Under the pieces are notes generated by a model. That model searched no databases and had not been told where the DNA came from. It saw only the letters and a list, made by a program, of their open reading frames with translations. From assembly GCF_030656255.1 (NCBI RefSeq), contig NZ_JAUSOE010000097.1, positions 1 through 59,481 on the forward strand: 59,481 nucleotides of DNA, in the 5' to 3' direction. Within the stretch, counting starts at the first letter, position 1. Each line of letters begins with the position of its first letter. Both the position numbers and the translations under genes were made by a program. Origin of the DNA: Brevundimonas sp. Its GTDB lineage: Bacteria; Pseudomonadota; Alphaproteobacteria; Caulobacterales; Caulobacteraceae. Shown here piece after piece: positions 34,284-43,185 of this stretch.

Positions 34284-36116
34284 ATGCGATCCACTTCCCT
34301 GATTTCGGCCCTTCTTGCCGCCCTAGCCTGTAGCGTGAGCCCCGCCATGTCCCAGACGCTTCCCAACACCGCGCCGTGGGATCAGGCCTTCCTTCCGCCC
34401 GCGCCGGTTTGGAACGGGGCGTCCAGGGCCTTGTTGCGTGACGCGAACGATCCTTGGGTCACGGCGTTCGAAGCCGATCCGGCGCATGATTTCAGCCCGA
34501 ACTACGCTGACACCCGCGCCTGGTTCGACCGTCTGGATCAGGCCAGCGACCTGATCCGCATCGAACAGTTCGGGGTTTCGCCCGAGGGACGGCCCATCTA
34601 TGCGGTGATCGCCTCGAAAGACGGCCCGACTTTCGATCCGGCCAAGCCGGTGCTGATGATCCAGGCGGGCATCCACCCGGGCGAGATCGACGGCAAGGAC
34701 GCGGGCATGATGGTGCTGCGCGACATCGCCTTTTACGGCAAGGACGCCCTGCTGGACCGGGTCAATCTGATCCTGATCCCGATCCTGAGCGTGGACGGGC
34801 ATGAGCGCTCCGGCCCCTATTCCCGCCCCAACCAGCGCGGGCCGCGCATCCAGGGCTGGCGCAATACGGCGACCAACCAGAATCTGAACCGCGACTATCT
34901 GAAGCTGGACCAGCCCGAGATGCGCAGCGTTCGGGGCCTGATCCTGAAATACCGGCCGGACCTGTATGTGGACGTCCACGTCACCGACGGTCTGGATTAC
35001 CAGTACGACGTCACCTACGGCTTCAACGGCGAGGACGGGGCGTTCAGCCGCTCGCCGAACGGCTCGGCCTGGCTGGATTCGGTGTTCAAGCCGGCGATGA
35101 ACGCGGCGCTGGAGCGCGAGGGCCATATCCCCGGAGAACTGGTGTTCGGCATCGACGACGACGAGCCCAGGAAGGGCCTGTCGGACGGCGGCCTGGGCGA
35201 ACGGTTCTCCAACGGCTGGGGCTCGGCGGCGCACGTTCCCACGATCCTGATCGAGAACCATAGCCTGAAACCGCACGAGCAGCGGGTGCTGGGCACCTAT
35301 GTCTTCATCGAGGAGGCGATGCGGCTGCTGGCCGATCAGGGCGCGGGTTTGAGGGCCGCGACCGAACAGGACAAGGCCCTGCGCCCGGCGCAGATCCCCG
35401 CCAACTTCGAGGCCGACGAGACGCCGTCATCCACCCGGCCGTTCAAGGGCATCCTGTACGAGATGTACGAAAGCCCCGCCTCGGGTCGGAAGGAAATCCG
35501 TTGGCTGGGCCGGCCCGATCCTGAGCTGTGGCAAATGCCTTTCTATGGGTCCAAGCCGACGCTGAGCCTGACGCGGCCGACGGCCTATTGGATACCGAGC
35601 TATCGCACCGACATCATCGAGCGGTTGAAGATGCACGGCATCACTATGGAGACGGCGGAGGCGCCACGCACGGTGAACCTGTCGATGCTGCGCCTGGTCG
35701 AGCCCAAGCTGGCGACGCGGGCCAATGAGGGGCACGTCCAGGCCTCGGTGAAGACGGTCGAGGTCGAGCGCCGCGACTGGACCTTCCCGACCGGCTCGGT
35801 GCGTGTGCCCACCGATCAGCCGCTGGGCGACATCGTCGTGCTTTTGCTGGAGCCGCAGTCGAGCGAGAGCTTCTTCGCCTGGGGCATGTTCCCCGAGGTC
35901 ATGAGCCGGGTCGAATATATCGAGGCCTACGCCATCGCACCGCTGGCGGACAAGATGATGGCGGCTGACCCCGCGCTGAAGGCTGAGTTCGAGGCGAAGC
36001 TGGCGGCAGAGCCGGATTTCGCAACGAACCCACAGGCGCGGCTGGCCTGGTTCTATGAGCGGACGCCCTTCTATGACGACCACTATCTGCTCTATCCCGT
36101 CGGGCGCGAGGACTGA
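34284..36116 (+). CDS. Secreted M14-family zinc carboxypeptidase-like protein
   Basis: A 610-residue protein with a Sec signal peptide (SPAMSQ, about residue 23). The M14 zinc motif reads HPGEIDGKD; the third ligand is probably in VDVHVTDG, and an ENHS segment in ILIENHSLK follows. The C-terminal 250 residues are extra relative to simple carboxypeptidases and may be a beta domain. Substrate unknown; periplasmic peptide breakdown is likely. Confidence 0.9.
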   Translation: MRSTSLISALLAALACSVSPAMSQTLPNTAPWDQAFLPPAPVWNGASRALLRDANDPWVTAFEADPAHDFSPNYADTRAWFDRLDQASDLIRIEQFGVSPEGRPIYAVIASKDGPTFDPAKPVLMIQAGIHPGEIDGKDAGMMVLRDIAFYGKDALLDRVNLILIPILSVDGHERSGPYSRPNQRGPRIQGWRNTATNQNLNRDYLKLDQPEMRSVRGLILKYRPDLYVDVHVTDGLDYQYDVTYGFNGEDGAFSRSPNGSAWLDSVFKPAMNAALEREGHIPGELVFGIDDDEPRKGLSDGGLGERFSNGWGSAAHVPTILIENHSLKPHEQRVLGTYVFIEEAMRLLADQGAGLRAATEQDKALRPAQIPANFEADETPSSTRPFKGILYEMYESPASGRKEIRWLGRPDPELWQMPFYGSKPTLSLTRPTAYWIPSYRTDIIERLKMHGITMETAEAPRTVNLSMLRLVEPKLATRANEGHVQASVKTVEVERRDWTFPTGSVRVPTDQPLGDIVVLLLEPQSSESFFAWGMFPEVMSRVEYIEAYAIAPLADKMMAADPALKAEFEAKLAAEPDFATNPQARLAWFYERTPFYDDHYLLYPVGRED

Positions 36117-36119
36117 TCG

Positions 36120-36527
36120 ATGACCACACCCCTGATGTACGCCGTCCAGGCCGCCGCCCTGTGGAGCGGTCTGCTGATCCTGCTGATGCTGGTCCTGTCC
36201 GGCATCGTGGTCAGCGGGCGGCGCAAGCACATGGTCTCGTTCGGCGACGGCGGGAACCCCGATCTGGCGGCGGCGACCCGCGCCTTCGGCAACTGCGCTG
36301 AATATGCGGCGCCGGGCATGATCGCCATGCTGTTGTTGGCCGCCGTCGGCGCTCCGGCGTGGATGGTCCATGCCGTCGGCGCGACCCTGCTGGTCGGGCG
36401 AGTGATCCATGCCCTGGGCCTGCTGTTCCAGACGGGGCCGTCGCTGGGCCGGGTCATCGGCATGTTGCTGACCTGGGTGGCGCTGCTGACCGCCGCCGTC
36501 GGCCTGATCGCCTTCGCCGTCGTCTGA
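36120..36527 (+). CDS. MAPEG-family membrane protein
   Basis: A 135-residue protein with four membrane helices and the MAPEG pattern: GRRKHMVSFGDGGNPDLAAATRAFGNCAEYAAPG, then RVIHALGLLFQTG. The eukaryotic members handle glutathione or eicosanoids; bacterial members are poorly characterised. It starts three bases after the M14 gene, so it is probably co-transcribed. Confidence 0.9.
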   Translation: MTTPLMYAVQAAALWSGLLILLMLVLSGIVVSGRRKHMVSFGDGGNPDLAAATRAFGNCAEYAAPGMIAMLLLAAVGAPAWMVHAVGATLLVGRVIHALGLLFQTGPSLGRVIGMLLTWVALLTAAVGLIAFAVV

Positions 36528-36581
36528 TCCTGTTGCAGCGCAACAGGTTGCGGCGCGGCGGGGCGTCCGCCATATCGGGGC

Positions 36582-37949
36582 ATGACCGACACCCTAGCAG
36601 CGCCTGTTTCGACCGATCTTCTGCCCGATCTTCTGAATGACATTGTCCAGGCGGCCCTGAAGGCCGGCGCCGACGCCGCCGAGGCGGTCAGCGCGGATCG
36701 TCGCTCCCTGTCGGTCGGGGTGCGCAACGGCAAGCTGGAAGACGTCGAGCGTGAAGAGTCGCGCGACCTGGGTCTGCGGGTCTTCGTCGGCCAGCGCCAG
36801 GCCTCGGTGTCGGCGTCGGACCTGTCGCCCGAGACCCGCGCTCGCCTGGTGGAGCGCGCCGTGGCCATGGCGCGCCTGGCGCCGGAAGATCCCCACGCCG
36901 GCTTCGCGCCCGAAGACCGGCTGGCGCGCGGACCCTTCGTCGATCTGGACCTGTTCGATCCCAGCGAACGCACCGCCCTGATTCTGGAACAGGTTTCCGC
37001 CGAGGCCGAGGCGGCGGCCCTGGCGGTCGAAGGCGTCGCCCGATCCGAAGGCGGTCACGCCAGCTGGTCGTCCAGCCAATGGCGACTGGTCACCTCGCAC
37101 GGGTTCGACGGCGACTATCGCGGTTCGGCCTTTTCGCTGGGCGTCGGGGTGATCGCCGAAAAGGACGGGGCCATGGAGCGTGGCGGCGAGAGCCGATCGA
37201 CCCGGCATCTGGCCGATCTGCCCGGCGCCGAAATCATCGGCGAGACCGCAGGCCGCCGCGCCGTGGCCCGCACCGGGGCGCGCAAGATCGCCTCGACCAC
37301 CGCCCCCGTCATCTTCGACAATCGCATGTCGGGCCAGATCGTCTCGCCGGCCGTCGGCGCGATTTCCGGCCCGTCCATCGCGCGCGGCACCTCCTTCCTG
37401 AAGGACCGGCTGGGTCAGAGGGTGTTCGCCGAGGGGGTGACCCTGATCGACGATCCGTTCCGGCCGCGCGGCATGGGCTCCACCCCGTTCGACGATGAGG
37501 GGGTGGCGGTCGAGCGTCGCGCCCTGTTCGACGACGGCGTCCTGACCACCTGGCTGCTGAACAGCGCCTCGGCGCGGCAACTTGGGCTGCAGTCCACCGG
37601 TCACGCCTCGCGGGGTCTGGCCGGACCGCCAGGTGTCGGAACCCACAATCTGCACATGGAGCCGGGCGAGCGCGATCTGGTCGGCCTGATGGCCGATGCA
37701 GGAACGGGCCTGCTGGTCACGTCGATGTTCGGGCCGTCGCTGAACGGAAACACCGGCGACTGGTCCGCCGGGGTGTCCGGCTTCTGGTTCGAGAACGGCG
37801 AGATCGCCTATCCGGTCAACGAGGTCACGGTGGCGGGCAAGCTGACCGAGCTCTATCTGCGGCTTCAGCGCGGGTCCGACCTGGAGTTCCGGGGCGGGTT
37901 CAATGTGCCGAGCCTGATGTTCGACGCGGTGGCCATAGCGGGCAAATGA
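36582..37949 (+). CDS. pmbA: PmbA/TldE, metalloprotease-related protein
   Basis: A 455-residue protein of the TldD/PmbA family. TldD and TldE form a heteromeric protease that degrades unfolded peptides and processes some ribosomally made peptides. As expected for TldE, the HExxxH zinc motif of TldD is absent. The conserved FDNRMSGQIVSPAVGAISG and GNTGDWSAGVSGFWFENGEI blocks are present. tldD is not in the window. Confidence 0.92.
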   Translation: MTDTLAAPVSTDLLPDLLNDIVQAALKAGADAAEAVSADRRSLSVGVRNGKLEDVEREESRDLGLRVFVGQRQASVSASDLSPETRARLVERAVAMARLAPEDPHAGFAPEDRLARGPFVDLDLFDPSERTALILEQVSAEAEAAALAVEGVARSEGGHASWSSSQWRLVTSHGFDGDYRGSAFSLGVGVIAEKDGAMERGGESRSTRHLADLPGAEIIGETAGRRAVARTGARKIASTTAPVIFDNRMSGQIVSPAVGAISGPSIARGTSFLKDRLGQRVFAEGVTLIDDPFRPRGMGSTPFDDEGVAVERRALFDDGVLTTWLLNSASARQLGLQSTGHASRGLAGPPGVGTHNLHMEPGERDLVGLMADAGTGLLVTSMFGPSLNGNTGDWSAGVSGFWFENGEIAYPVNEVTVAGKLTELYLRLQRGSDLEFRGGFNVPSLMFDAVAIAGK

Positions 37950-38755
37950 TCGATCGCTTGACACAGGATTGGGGGGCCGACCTCGAACTGATCCGCCAGG
38001 CGGCGATCGACGCCGGGGCGCTGGCGGTCGCAGAACGCGAGGCGGGGCTAAGGATCGAGTCGAAAGTCGGGGGCTCGCCCGTGACCAGCGGCGACCTGGC
38101 CGTGGACGCCATGCTGAAGGACCGGCTGCTGGCCGCCCGCCCCGACTATGGCTGGCTGTCGGAAGAGACGGGGGACACGCCCGAACGCTTGTCGAAGCGC
38201 CGGATCTTCGTGGTCGATCCGGTGGACGGCACGGTCGCCTATATGAAGCGCCAACCCTGGTGGTGCGTGCCCATCGCCATCGTCGAGGACGGCCAGGTGG
38301 TCGCCGCCGCCATCCATGCGCCCGAGGTTCAGGAAACCTATGTGGCGACGCGCGGCGGGGGGGCGCAGCGCAATGGGGCCGTGATCCGGGCGTCCGACGC
38401 CGAGACCCTGGACGACGCCTCGGTTCTGGGGGACGCGCGAATGATCGAGGGGTCGCATTGGGACGAGCCCTGGCCGGTGCTGCGGTTCTCGAAACGCAAC
38501 GCCCTGGCCTATCGCATGGCCCTGGTCGCCGCCGGCGCCTTTGACGCGGCGCTGGCCTTGACGCCGAAATGGGACTGGGATGTCGCCGCCGGCAGCCTGA
38601 TCGCCGAAGAGGCCGGCGCCCACGTCACCGACCATCACGGCCGGCCCTGGCGCTTCAACCGACCCGATCCGCGTCAGGCCAGCCTGGTCTGCGCCGCCCC
38701 GGCCCTGCACCCGCTGATCATTCGACGCTGTAAAAACGTGCCGCTATCGACTTAA
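37946..38755 (+). CDS. cysQ: CysQ-like 3'(2'),5'-bisphosphate nucleotidase / inositol phosphatase family
   Basis: A 269-residue phosphatase of the inositol-monophosphatase superfamily. The metal sites are seen: EETGD, DPVDGTVAY, and WDWDVAAGSLIAEEAG near the C terminus. CysQ recycles adenosine 3',5'-bisphosphate from sulfate assimilation; inositol phosphates are an alternative. It overlaps pmbA by four bases (ATGA), so it is co-translated. Confidence 0.88.
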   Translation: MIDRLTQDWGADLELIRQAAIDAGALAVAEREAGLRIESKVGGSPVTSGDLAVDAMLKDRLLAARPDYGWLSEETGDTPERLSKRRIFVVDPVDGTVAYMKRQPWWCVPIAIVEDGQVVAAAIHAPEVQETYVATRGGGAQRNGAVIRASDAETLDDASVLGDARMIEGSHWDEPWPVLRFSKRNALAYRMALVAAGAFDAALALTPKWDWDVAAGSLIAEEAGAHVTDHHGRPWRFNRPDPRQASLVCAAPALHPLIIRRCKNVPLST

Positions 38756-38848
38756 GGCGTGGGTGGAAAAACCCTGTCATACATTGATCCGTAGGCGTTC
38801 TGGGCCTATGCCCCGGCAAAAGCCCTCCCCAAGCCCTAAGGACATCCG

Positions 38849-39094
38849 ATGGTCGATCATTCCTCCGTCCCGCCGCAACTGCTGCACCTCGTCATCGGCG
38901 GCGAGCTGCGCCACCCGAACGAGCCGACGTTCCGGGATGTGTCACAGGTCGAATTCGTCGGCGCCTTCGGCAGCTATGATGAAGCCAAGAAGGCCTGGAA
39001 GGCTCGCGCCCAGGCGACCGTGGACAACGCCCACATGCGCTATTTCATCCTGCACGCCCACAAGCTGATCGACCCGCGCGGCGACGCAGCCTGA
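38849..39094 (+). CDS. DUF4170 protein
   Basis: An 81-residue soluble protein. HLVIGGELRHPNEPTFRDVSQVEFVGAFGSYDEAKKAWKA matches DUF4170, a small alphaproteobacterial family of unknown function often found near cysQ-like genes. The adjacent phosphatase gene here keeps that association. Confidence 0.85.
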   Translation: MVDHSSVPPQLLHLVIGGELRHPNEPTFRDVSQVEFVGAFGSYDEAKKAWKARAQATVDNAHMRYFILHAHKLIDPRGDAA

Positions 39095-39146
39095 GTGCGA
39101 CGTCAGGGAACGGGAACCCGTTCCCTGACCCGGACGCTGAACCCAA

Positions 39147-39350
39147 ATGAACCTGGAACCGCAACAGATTTTCCAACTGGTCAGCCTGCTGGCCGTGCTG
39201 GCGCTATTCAGCATCTCGGCGCGGGGGCACATCGGCTATGCGCGGTGGTTCAGGAAGTGGGAGGCGGACCGCAAGGCGCGGCGCGACGCCGAGCTGGAGG
39301 CCGAAGCCCGCGAGCGCGGAGACCAATCCCCGAAAGGCCCCTGGGGTTAA
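39147..39350 (+). CDS. Small single-span membrane protein
   Basis: A 67-residue protein with one membrane helix (about residues 8-25) and a strongly charged C-terminal half rich in Arg and Glu that may be helical. No family is recognised. It is supported by coding-like composition and position between two accepted genes. Confidence 0.6.
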   Translation: MNLEPQQIFQLVSLLAVLALFSISARGHIGYARWFRKWEADRKARRDAELEAEARERGDQSPKGPWG

Positions 39351-39370
39351 ACGCCCCACAGGTCGGGGGC

Positions 39371-40066
39371 CTATTCCCGCTTCAACAACTTCTCGGTCAG
39401 CAACGTGCCCCACCAGCCGGCCTTGAACTCGGCGCGGATCGCTTTGGGGTCGTAGGCGGGGCTGTCGACCCAGTCGATGAAACTGATCCCCAGCGGCTCG
39501 ATCTCATTGACGTATTTCTCGAGCGTATAGTCCAGCACGCCGGTCAGACCCTCACGCGAGTGCAGGTACTTCTTCGAGAGCTGATCCATGGCGACGGAGA
39601 TCGGTTCGCCCAGGTGGAAATGGCGATAGAAGACCGCCATCATACCCGCCCGGTCCGCGCCGGATTTGCAGTGGATCAGGACCGGATAGTCGATGGTCTC
39701 GAACAGGTCGCGGGCACGGTGGATGCGGTCCCTCTGAGGCGGATCGCGCGAATCCAGCGGGGCGTCGATCAGGGTCAGGCCCAGGCGGTCGCAGGCCTCG
39801 CGTTCTAGCCAGTAATAGCCCTCGTCGCGTTCGCCACGCAGGTTGATGACGGTGCGGACGCCCTTTTTCTTCCAGTAGGCCAGCTGACGCGGCGACGGCT
39901 GGTTGGTGCGCACCAGGTCCGGACCCAGCCAGTGCGCGTTGGAAAACGCCAGGCGCAGGAAGGCGTGATCCGCCCAGAAATAATGCCAATGCGCCCGGAA
40001 ACGGCCCATCGCGGTCGAAAGATCAAAGCGCGCCATGGCCGCCAGATAGCGTCCCGAATCGATCAC
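39371..40066 (-). CDS. Dual-specificity / tyrosine-type protein phosphatase
   Basis: A 231-residue protein with the phosphatase signature HCKSGADRAG, nucleophile Cys133 and Arg139 in the CX5R loop. The upstream Asp general acid is probably in DAPLDSRDPP. The group includes bacterial DSP-like and phosphatidylinositol phosphatases, so the substrate is open. Met11 is an alternative start. Confidence 0.87.
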   Translation of the reverse strand: MIDSGRYLAAMARFDLSTAMGRFRAHWHYFWADHAFLRLAFSNAHWLGPDLVRTNQPSPRQLAYWKKKGVRTVINLRGERDEGYYWLEREACDRLGLTLIDAPLDSRDPPQRDRIHRARDLFETIDYPVLIHCKSGADRAGMMAVFYRHFHLGEPISVAMDQLSKKYLHSREGLTGVLDYTLEKYVNEIEPLGISFIDWVDSPAYDPKAIRAEFKAGWWGTLLTEKLLKRE

Positions 40067-40122
40067 GTCATCCGAACTCGGTGTTCGCGCGTTGGATTGT
40101 TCGCCGAGAACAGGAGGCGTTC

Positions 40123-40644
40123 ATGAAGACCATCGCCGTAACCGCAACCCTAGCTTTGGGCCTTTGGACCAGTCTCGCCGCCGCGCAAACACCGCCGCCG
40201 GAGGACACGGCCCTGACCGCCTATCTGCGGGAAAAGGCGCAGGGGGCGGTGGGCGCCACCCGATACACGGCCGCGATCACGCCCGATGGCGCGACGACCC
40301 TGGTCTATCTGACCGGACCGAATTGGTGCGGGTCGGGCGGATGCCAGTTGCTGGTCCTCAGCCACGAGGGCGACGCCTATGTATTGGTCGGGGAAATCAG
40401 CGTGGCGCGGGCGCCCATCCGCCTGCTGGAGCAGCAAACCCATGGCCGCCGTGACCTGGGCGTCTATGTCGCCGGGGGCGGCGTCACCGAGGGGTACGAG
40501 GCCGCCGTGCCCTTCGATGGCCGTCGCTATGCGTCAAATCCAACCATGCCCCCGGCCGTCAGGGTCGAAGACGTGCCGGGCGAAACCCTGATCCGTGCGG
40601 ACGAACAGGGGCGCGTGCTGGAACCGTCGCCTGACAAGCCTTGA
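40123..40644 (+). CDS. Unknown secreted protein
   Basis: A 173-residue periplasmic protein with a clear Sec signal peptide (SLAAAQ, about residue 22). The mature part includes a Gly/Cys turn (GPNWCGSGGCQLLVL) with a likely disulfide. Not recognised. GGAGG lies nine bases ahead of ATG 40123. It is followed by the lipid A operon. Confidence 0.75.
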   Translation: MKTIAVTATLALGLWTSLAAAQTPPPEDTALTAYLREKAQGAVGATRYTAAITPDGATTLVYLTGPNWCGSGGCQLLVLSHEGDAYVLVGEISVARAPIRLLEQQTHGRRDLGVYVAGGGVTEGYEAAVPFDGRRYASNPTMPPAVRVEDVPGETLIRADEQGRVLEPSPDKP

Positions 40645-40675
40645 CTTGAACGGCGGCTCGGACGACCGAAGGCCG

Positions 40676-42505
40676 ATGACCGCGCCCGCCTCAGAGACCA
40701 TGCCCCTGCGCGCCCTGCTGGCGCGAATCTGGCGCGACTATCTGTCCCGGCACAAGGGATCGCTGATCCTGTCGGTCCTGTGCGCGGCGATGACGGGCCT
40801 GCTAACGGCCGCCCTGCTGAAGCTGCTGGAGCCGGCGATGAACGGCCTGTTCCTGGGCGGGACCGCGCCCATCAGCCTGTTCGGGGTGATCCGCTTTCCG
40901 GCCGACAAGGCCATCATCTGGATTCCGGCCGCCATCCTGGCGGTCGCGATGATGCGGACCCTGGCGGCGCTGGGCCAGGCGGCCCTGGTCAACCGGCTGG
41001 GCCACACGATCGTCGGCGACATCCAGATCCGCCTGTTCGGCGCCATGATCCGCGCCGACCTGGCCCGGTTGCGCAGCCAGCATTCGGGGGGCTTCGTCTC
41101 GTCGGTGCTGTTCGACGCCAACATGGTGCGCGAGGCCTTCACCTCGGGCGTGGTCAACTACACCCAGAACCTGCTGACCCTGATCGCGGTGCTGATCTAC
41201 ATGGGGTTCATCGACTGGCAGCTGACCATGGTGGTGCTGCTGGGCGTGCCGCTGGTGGCGCTGGTGCTGCGCCGGTTCGGGCGCAGGACGCGCAAGGCGG
41301 CGCAGGGCGCCATGGCCGAGACCGAGAACCTGTCCACCGCCCTGATGGAGAATCTGGACGGGGTTCGCCTGATCAAGATCGAGAACCGCGAGGCGGCCGA
41401 GCAGGACCGTGTCGCCGAAGTGGTCACCCGCCGCCAGCGCCACGTGATCAAAGGGTCCAACGCCCGCGCCTTCGCCGGCCCCTCCAGCGATCTGGTCGCC
41501 TATATCGTGGTGGCGGCGGTCATGGCCTATGCCGGCTGGCGGTCTCAGTCGGGCGAGATGACGGTGGGCGCGTTCGCCGCCTTCATCGGCATGTTGCTGG
41601 CCGCCGGTCAGGCCCTGCGTCAGGTGACCAATCTGGCGACGGTGATGAGCGAGGGCTTCACCGCCGCGCGCCGCCTGTTCGGCGCCCTGGACATCGAGGC
41701 CGAGATTCGCGAGGCGCCCGATGCGGCGGCCCTGCCGACCGGGCCAGTCGAGGTGGTGCTGGACCAGGTTTCGTTCGCCTATGGGCCGGGCGGGGCGCCG
41801 ACGCTGGATCAGGTGTCGTTGCGGGTGGCCCCCGGCGAGACCGTGGCCCTGGTCGGGCCGTCGGGCGGGGGCAAGAGTACGATATTGAGCCTGTTGCCGC
41901 GTTTCTATGACGTGACGGGCGGGGCGGTGACGATCAACGGCGCCGACGTGCGGTCGCTGAGGATCCACGATCTGCGCGACCATATCGCCCTGGTGACGCA
42001 GGAGCCCTTCCTGTTCGACGACACCATCGCCGCGAACATCGCCTATGGCCGGCCGGGCGCCATGCAAGCCCAGATCGAGGAGGCCGCGCGTTCGGCCGCC
42101 GCCCACGACTTCATCACCGCCCTGCCTGAAGGGTATGACACCCGCGCCGGCGAGGCGGGCCTGCGGCTTTCGGGCGGGCAGCGCCAGCGGATCGCCATCG
42201 CCCGCGCCTTCCTGAAGGACGCGCCCATCCTGTTGCTGTACGAGGCGACCAGCGCCCTGGACACCGAGAGCGAGGCCCTGGTCCAGGCGGCGCTGGAGCG
42301 GCTGATGGAGGGACGCGCCACCCTGATGATCGCCCATCGGCTGTCGACCGTCCGCAACGCCGACCGCATCTATGTGATCGAGGCCGGGCGCGTGGTCGAG
42401 GAAGGGCCGCACGTCGTCCTGGTGGCGCGCGGAGGCCTCTATTCCCGCCTGGCCCGTCAGCAGTCTCTGGACGGGACGCCGCCCACGGTCGAGACCGTCG
42501 CGTGA
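40676..42505 (+). CDS. msbA: MsbA-like lipid A / lipid-exporting ABC transporter
   Basis: A 609-residue half-transporter with six membrane helices in the N-terminal 330 residues and a nucleotide-binding domain. Walker A GPSGGGKST is at 394-402, the Q-loop VTQEPFLFDDT follows, the signature is LSGGQRQR and the H-loop IAHRLST. The Walker B reads ILLLYEATSALD: Tyr522 replaces the conserved Asp (TAC in place of GAC), while catalytic Glu523 is kept. The next genes overlap by GTGA or ATGA and belong to lipid A / LPS-core synthesis, which supports the MsbA role: flipping lipid A core to the periplasmic leaflet. Confidence 0.9.
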   Translation: MTAPASETMPLRALLARIWRDYLSRHKGSLILSVLCAAMTGLLTAALLKLLEPAMNGLFLGGTAPISLFGVIRFPADKAIIWIPAAILAVAMMRTLAALGQAALVNRLGHTIVGDIQIRLFGAMIRADLARLRSQHSGGFVSSVLFDANMVREAFTSGVVNYTQNLLTLIAVLIYMGFIDWQLTMVVLLGVPLVALVLRRFGRRTRKAAQGAMAETENLSTALMENLDGVRLIKIENREAAEQDRVAEVVTRRQRHVIKGSNARAFAGPSSDLVAYIVVAAVMAYAGWRSQSGEMTVGAFAAFIGMLLAAGQALRQVTNLATVMSEGFTAARRLFGALDIEAEIREAPDAAALPTGPVEVVLDQVSFAYGPGGAPTLDQVSLRVAPGETVALVGPSGGGKSTILSLLPRFYDVTGGAVTINGADVRSLRIHDLRDHIALVTQEPFLFDDTIAANIAYGRPGAMQAQIEEAARSAAAHDFITALPEGYDTRAGEAGLRLSGGQRQRIAIARAFLKDAPILLLYEATSALDTESEALVQAALERLMEGRATLMIAHRLSTVRNADRIYVIEAGRVVEEGPHVVLVARGGLYSRLARQQSLDGTPPTVETVA

Positions 42506-43185
42506 GGCCCCTTCGCAATCCCTTCATCCAGTCCGCCCTGGCTTGGGCGCTGGCGCAGTGGATGCAGTTCTGTTTCGCCACCATTCGCTGGACGCACGAG
42601 AACCAGGCGGTCGCCGAACAGATCTGGGCTCAGGGCGGCGGCGTCCTGTGCGTCTTCTGGCATTCGCGCATCGGCCTGGCCCCGGCGTCGTGGCCGTTGG
42701 ACCGGGCGCAAGCGGCGAAAGGGCTGATTTCGCTGTCGGCCGACGGCGAGTTCATCGCCAAGGCCGTGGCGCTTCAGGGCTTTCCAGCCGTGCGGGGGTC
42801 TTCCGCCAACAAGGACAAGGCCGATCGCGCCAAGGGCGGGTCGCAGGCCCTGCGCGACGGACTGAAACAGCTGAAGGTCGGCGCCCTGGCCCTGACGCCC
42901 GACGGCCCGCGCGGCCCGGCCAATACGATGGCCGAGGGCCTGCCGCTGATGGCGAAACTGTCGAAGGCGCCGGCCCTGTTCATCGGCCTGTCGTGCAAGC
43001 CGGCGATCCGCCTGAACAGCTGGGATCGCGCCGTCCTGCCCCTGCCCTTCGGCAAGGGGGCGATCGTCTGGGACCGCGCCGACTTCCCCGAGGGCGCCGA
43101 CATGGCCGCCGTCGTCGCCGACTGGACCGCCCGCATGAACGCGGTCGAGGCGCGAGCGGACGCGATCACGGGGCTGAAGCCGTGA
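42502..43185 (+). CDS. DUF374 lysophospholipid acyltransferase-like protein
   Basis: A 227-residue membrane-associated acyltransferase-like protein. VFWHSRIGLAP contains the HX4-type active-site region of the family, and LTPDGPRGPA is a typical substrate motif. It begins at GTG 42502 overlapping msbA and ends overlapping waaA, so it belongs to the lipid A operon, probably as an acyl transferase on lipid A or phospholipid. Confidence 0.85.
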   Translation: MRPLRNPFIQSALAWALAQWMQFCFATIRWTHENQAVAEQIWAQGGGVLCVFWHSRIGLAPASWPLDRAQAAKGLISLSADGEFIAKAVALQGFPAVRGSSANKDKADRAKGGSQALRDGLKQLKVGALALTPDGPRGPANTMAEGLPLMAKLSKAPALFIGLSCKPAIRLNSWDRAVLPLPFGKGAIVWDRADFPEGADMAAVVADWTARMNAVEARADAITGLKP

